NCBI GenBank assembly: GCA_023436515.1
Contig: JAEZIV010000309.1
Coordinates: forward strand, 1 to 8,348
From: Bacillota bacterium
GTDB lineage: Bacteria > Bacillota > Clostridia > Acetivibrionales > DSM-1351
Direction: 5' to 3'
DNA length: 8,348 bases
In this document: one piece after another, positions 6,357 through 8,348 of the stretch
Layout: every line of letters starts with the position of its first letter
Numbering within the stretch: the stretch's first letter is position 1
Translations under genes and position numbers: made by a program
The notes under the pieces: generated by a model
Told to the model about the DNA's origin: nothing
Databases searched by the model: none
Seen by the model: the letters and a program-made list of their open reading frames with translations, nothing else

Positions 6357-7253
6357 CTAAAAATTATCCTTGAATCTGGCCTCAACCTTAAATAGTATTA
6401 CAACAAGTGCACATATAAAAATTGCCATCAAAAATGCTGAGGTTGTCAGCCTTTGATATGAAAGGTTAAAAAAATTATTATTCATAAAATGCTGTAGCAT
6501 ATACAAATCTTCATAGGGGTAGCTCCCTGCAAGCAGGTATGCTTCTCTGAACACCTTAAAGGAATTAATAATGGACATAATAAAAACAAAGAAGCCTGAT
6601 GGAATCAGATAAGGCAGCGTTATGCTTTTAAATATAGTAATTTTCCCCGCTCCGTCTATTCTGGCTGCTTCATAATACTCCTTTGGTATATTGTTAAGTC
6701 CTGCCAGAAACAGCACAACATTATAGCCACAGTTTTTCCAAACAAAAAGTAAAAGCAGTATAAAAACAGACCATTTACTTCCCAGCCAATCAATGGGTTC
6801 AAATCCAAAATCCGTAATAATACCGCTGAAAAAACCGTACTCTTTAAATGCAATATTCCACACCAAAATGATAGAGGCCACTGGTATAACCAGGGGCATA
6901 ACAAAAATCATTCTGAAATAAGATGTACCCTTGATCCCTCCGTTCAATAATAGGGCTATGGCCAGAGAGAAAATAATTATGACAGGTACGCTTATGCCGT
7001 TAAAAATCAAAGTATTTTTAGCTGCAAGAGTAAAGGATTCGCTTTTCAGCAGGTCAATAAAGTTTTCAAGGCCAACGAATTCTGTCCCCCCAATTCCTTT
7101 TGTAAAGCAGTAATAAAGACTAATAATAAAGGGGATCACAAAAAACAGAGAAAAGCCAATAAGACTTGGCATTACAAATGCATAGCCCTGCGCAGCCTCC
7201 TTGATGGTTTGCTTTCTAATTGGTATTTTTCCACGGGTTCCTGAAGCCTTCAT
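6357..7253 (-). CDS. CUT1-family sugar ABC transporter permease, MalF-like
   Basis: This 298-residue partner permease would form the channel dimer with the MalG-like protein. Six membrane segments are visible, the first near 27-48 (YAFVMPSLIGFSLFFVIPFI), a typical sequence of this family. The EAA loop is YYEAARIDGAGKITIFKSIT (193-212), followed by L213-P214, and fits consensus fully. I chose ATG 7253 because GGGAG lies five bases upstream; the in-frame ATG at 7265 has no ribosome binding site. The spacer to the protease gene is 36 bases without a terminator, so it is in the same operon. No extracellular solute-binding protein or ATPase gene is next to the pair. In many Firmicutes CUT1 permeases borrow a shared MsmX-type ATPase, so the missing ATPase alone is not abnormal. 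The missing binding protein may lie beyond the right edge. Confidence 0.92.
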   Translation of the reverse strand: MKASGTRGKIPIRKQTIKEAAQGYAFVMPSLIGFSLFFVIPFIISLYYCFTKGIGGTEFVGLENFIDLLKSESFTLAAKNTLIFNGISVPVIIIFSLAIALLLNGGIKGTSYFRMIFVMPLVIPVASIILVWNIAFKEYGFFSGIITDFGFEPIDWLGSKWSVFILLLLFVWKNCGYNVVLFLAGLNNIPKEYYEAARIDGAGKITIFKSITLPYLIPSGFFVFIMSIINSFKVFREAYLLAGSYPYEDLYMLQHFMNNNFFNLSYQRLTTSAFLMAIFICALVVILFKVEARFKDNF

Positions 7254-7289
7254 ATAAACTCCCATCTATACGTTCTGTGTTATTACCAA

Positions 7290-8348
7290 TTATTCAACTA
7301 AGTCTGACTTCTCGAATAATTCCAGCAGTGGGTTGTATAACAACTCAATCCGGTTAATATCAAAGGAACTTATTACTCTGATGTTCTCTTTATCAGAAAT
7401 ATCCTTATAATCGCAATCTGATATAAGGAGGTTCATCGCGTCAACATTTTCAAAAAGCCGTTCCCACAAATTCTCCGGTAGGTGTTTACAATGAAAAATA
7501 TTTATATCCACCTCCAGCATTCTGTAGGTATTGGTTATATTAGAGTCCATGTCGGAAATACTCAAGCCTAAAATTATTAGGTCAGGGTCATATGCATTGT
7601 AAACGCTGGTATAGCCGGCAATATTGTTCTCTACTGAGCGATGTTCCCCAACCCTGATAATTCCATCACCATCGACTGCAGCAGCTGGCTTGTCAGTTAT
7701 AAGCAAAGCATTATATCCGTCTTTTCTGAAGCAGCATAATAACTCACGTTCAAGCAAACAATCCTTATTGATAAAGTCCCAAACAACAATAACCGGAACA
7801 TCAATACTCTTATGACAGCTGTCCCTTAGGCCATACACACTATTACCGGGAGCTTGATTTAAGGTGTTGCTCTTACAGCTATTCTTTAGCAGCTCACTAC
7901 GGATTGCAGCAAGATTTTTATCAAGTCCCCTCTGGAGCATAGAACCAACAATTGCCGTTATTACAGGTGCTGCACAGCTGTTCTGTGCAGGGGTTACATA
8001 AATCTTCCCTTTATAATCATAAAGGCTATGCCTGCCCACGGCTGTTATTTCTACTCCCTTTGCCGAGTACATATCATATATATACTCACCTTCACTCAAA
8101 TTAAGTCCCCTTTCACTGCAAACACCAATAACCTTTGAGAAGGAAGCCGGACAGGTATAAATGTTTCTATTACTGCATGCTGCAACTATGATCAAGCCCT
8201 TATCTATTGCATAGTCAACAGCCTTTCTTATATCCTCAAAATCCCTGTAATCAATGGTACCAAGACTTAGATTAATTAAGTCTACATCGTTATCCGCGCA
8301 CCAATATATAGCTTTAGACAAGTGGCTGGCCATTCCCTTCATTTCCTG
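7290..8348 (-). CDS. S8 subtilisin-like serine protease with C-terminal alpha/beta domain (5' truncated)
   Basis: This is the end of a subtilase gene. The frame continues through the window edge (QE precede the first visible Met at 8342), so the catalytic Asp and His should lie outside. Counting from that Met, the oxyanion-hole Asn is N58 in VAACSNRN. The catalytic serine is S122 in QNSCAAPVITAIVG, aligned with the usual GTSxAAPhVaG. The preceding Gly-Thr is replaced by Gln-Asn. The protease part ends near 155. After a linker, residues 181-350 form a further domain with alternating strands and helices (VPVIVVWDFINKD, YNALLITDKPA, DPDLIILGLSISD, MNLLISDCDY). I do not recognise it; it resembles a Rossmann-like or degenerate P-loop fold. 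Cysteines are frequent (16, 56, 64, 75, 123, 156, 176, 195, 203, 204), suggesting a cytoplasmic protein, though the N-terminus is unseen. It heads the visible part of the transport operon, so processing of a transported peptide is possible. Confidence 0.85.
   Translation of the reverse strand, partial: QEMKGMASHLSKAIYWCADNDVDLINLSLGTIDYRDFEDIRKAVDYAIDKGLIIVAACSNRNIYTCPASFSKVIGVCSERGLNLSEGEYIYDMYSAKGVEITAVGRHSLYDYKGKIYVTPAQNSCAAPVITAIVGSMLQRGLDKNLAAIRSELLKNSCKSNTLNQAPGNSVYGLRDSCHKSIDVPVIVVWDFINKDCLLERELLCCFRKDGYNALLITDKPAAAVDGDGIIRVGEHRSVENNIAGYTSVYNAYDPDLIILGLSISDMDSNITNTYRMLEVDINIFHCKHLPENLWERLFENVDAMNLLISDCDYKDISDKENIRVISSFDINRIELLYNPLLELFEKSDLVE

Noticed and set aside
6656..6904. Other-frame ORFs such as this one within the permease gene, and plus-strand ORFs opposite the operon
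   Set aside because: They lie wholly within well-supported genes, lack ribosome binding sites and resemble no family.
2162..7294. Shared 12-mer TTACCAATTATT at 2162-2173 and 7283-7294
   Set aside because: Short and AT-rich. One copy covers a stop codon and the other a promoter-proximal region, so chance is the simplest explanation.
7287..7800. P-loop ATPase in the C-terminal part of the protease protein
   Set aside because: The strand-helix pattern is suggestive, but no GxxxxGK[ST] motif is present. The corresponding place reads VWDFINKDCLLE.
1..8348. tRNA, rRNA, CRISPR array or insertion sequence
   Set aside because: No cloverleaf, regularly spaced repeats, transposase-like ORF or terminal inverted repeats were seen.

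Overview
The window looks like chromosomal DNA of a low-GC Firmicute, most likely a Clostridia member. The support is AT-rich codon use, strong AGGAGG-type ribosome binding sites, TTG and GTG starts, sigma-A-like promoters, and protein families typical of the group: a histidine kinase with a diverged G1 box, an AadK/AadE-like adenylyltransferase, and CUT1 permeases with no dedicated ATPase beside them. The species cannot be named from the sequence alone.

Layout. Positions 1-502 (+) are the 3' end of a sensor histidine kinase gene. A bidirectional hairpin terminator (about 600-637) separates it from a convergent minus-strand pair: a GNAT acetyltransferase (2132 to 1620) followed by an ANT(6)-type aminoglycoside adenylyltransferase (1554 to 685). 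The pair is driven by a good promoter at 2171-2200. Divergent from it is a small plus-strand gene of unknown function (2422-2754). It has its own promoter and a strong ribosome binding site placed too far upstream, which instead suits a 14-codon leader ORF (2375-2419) ending two bases before the gene's ATG.

From 2747 to the right edge everything reads on the minus strand as one tight operon. In transcription order it holds: an S8 subtilisin-like protease (5' end outside the window) fused to an unrecognised C-terminal alpha/beta domain; MalF-like and MalG-like CUT1 permeases; an HlyD/RND-type membrane fusion protein; and a MacB/FtsX-like permease. Junctions are 36 nt, 17 nt, 12 nt and a 4-nt GTGA overlap. 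No ATPase, solute-binding protein or peptide precursor gene lies in the window.

How the genes may work together. The adaptor plus MacB-like permease resembles the membrane half of a YknXYZ/MacAB-type exporter. The MalF/MalG pair is normally the membrane half of a sugar or oligosaccharide importer. Co-transcription of both with a subtilase, with no ATPase between them, is an unusual mix. It is the best candidate here for an undescribed system, for example export and processing of a peptide, or import and efflux of one compound. The resistance pair and the small gene appear to be independent units.
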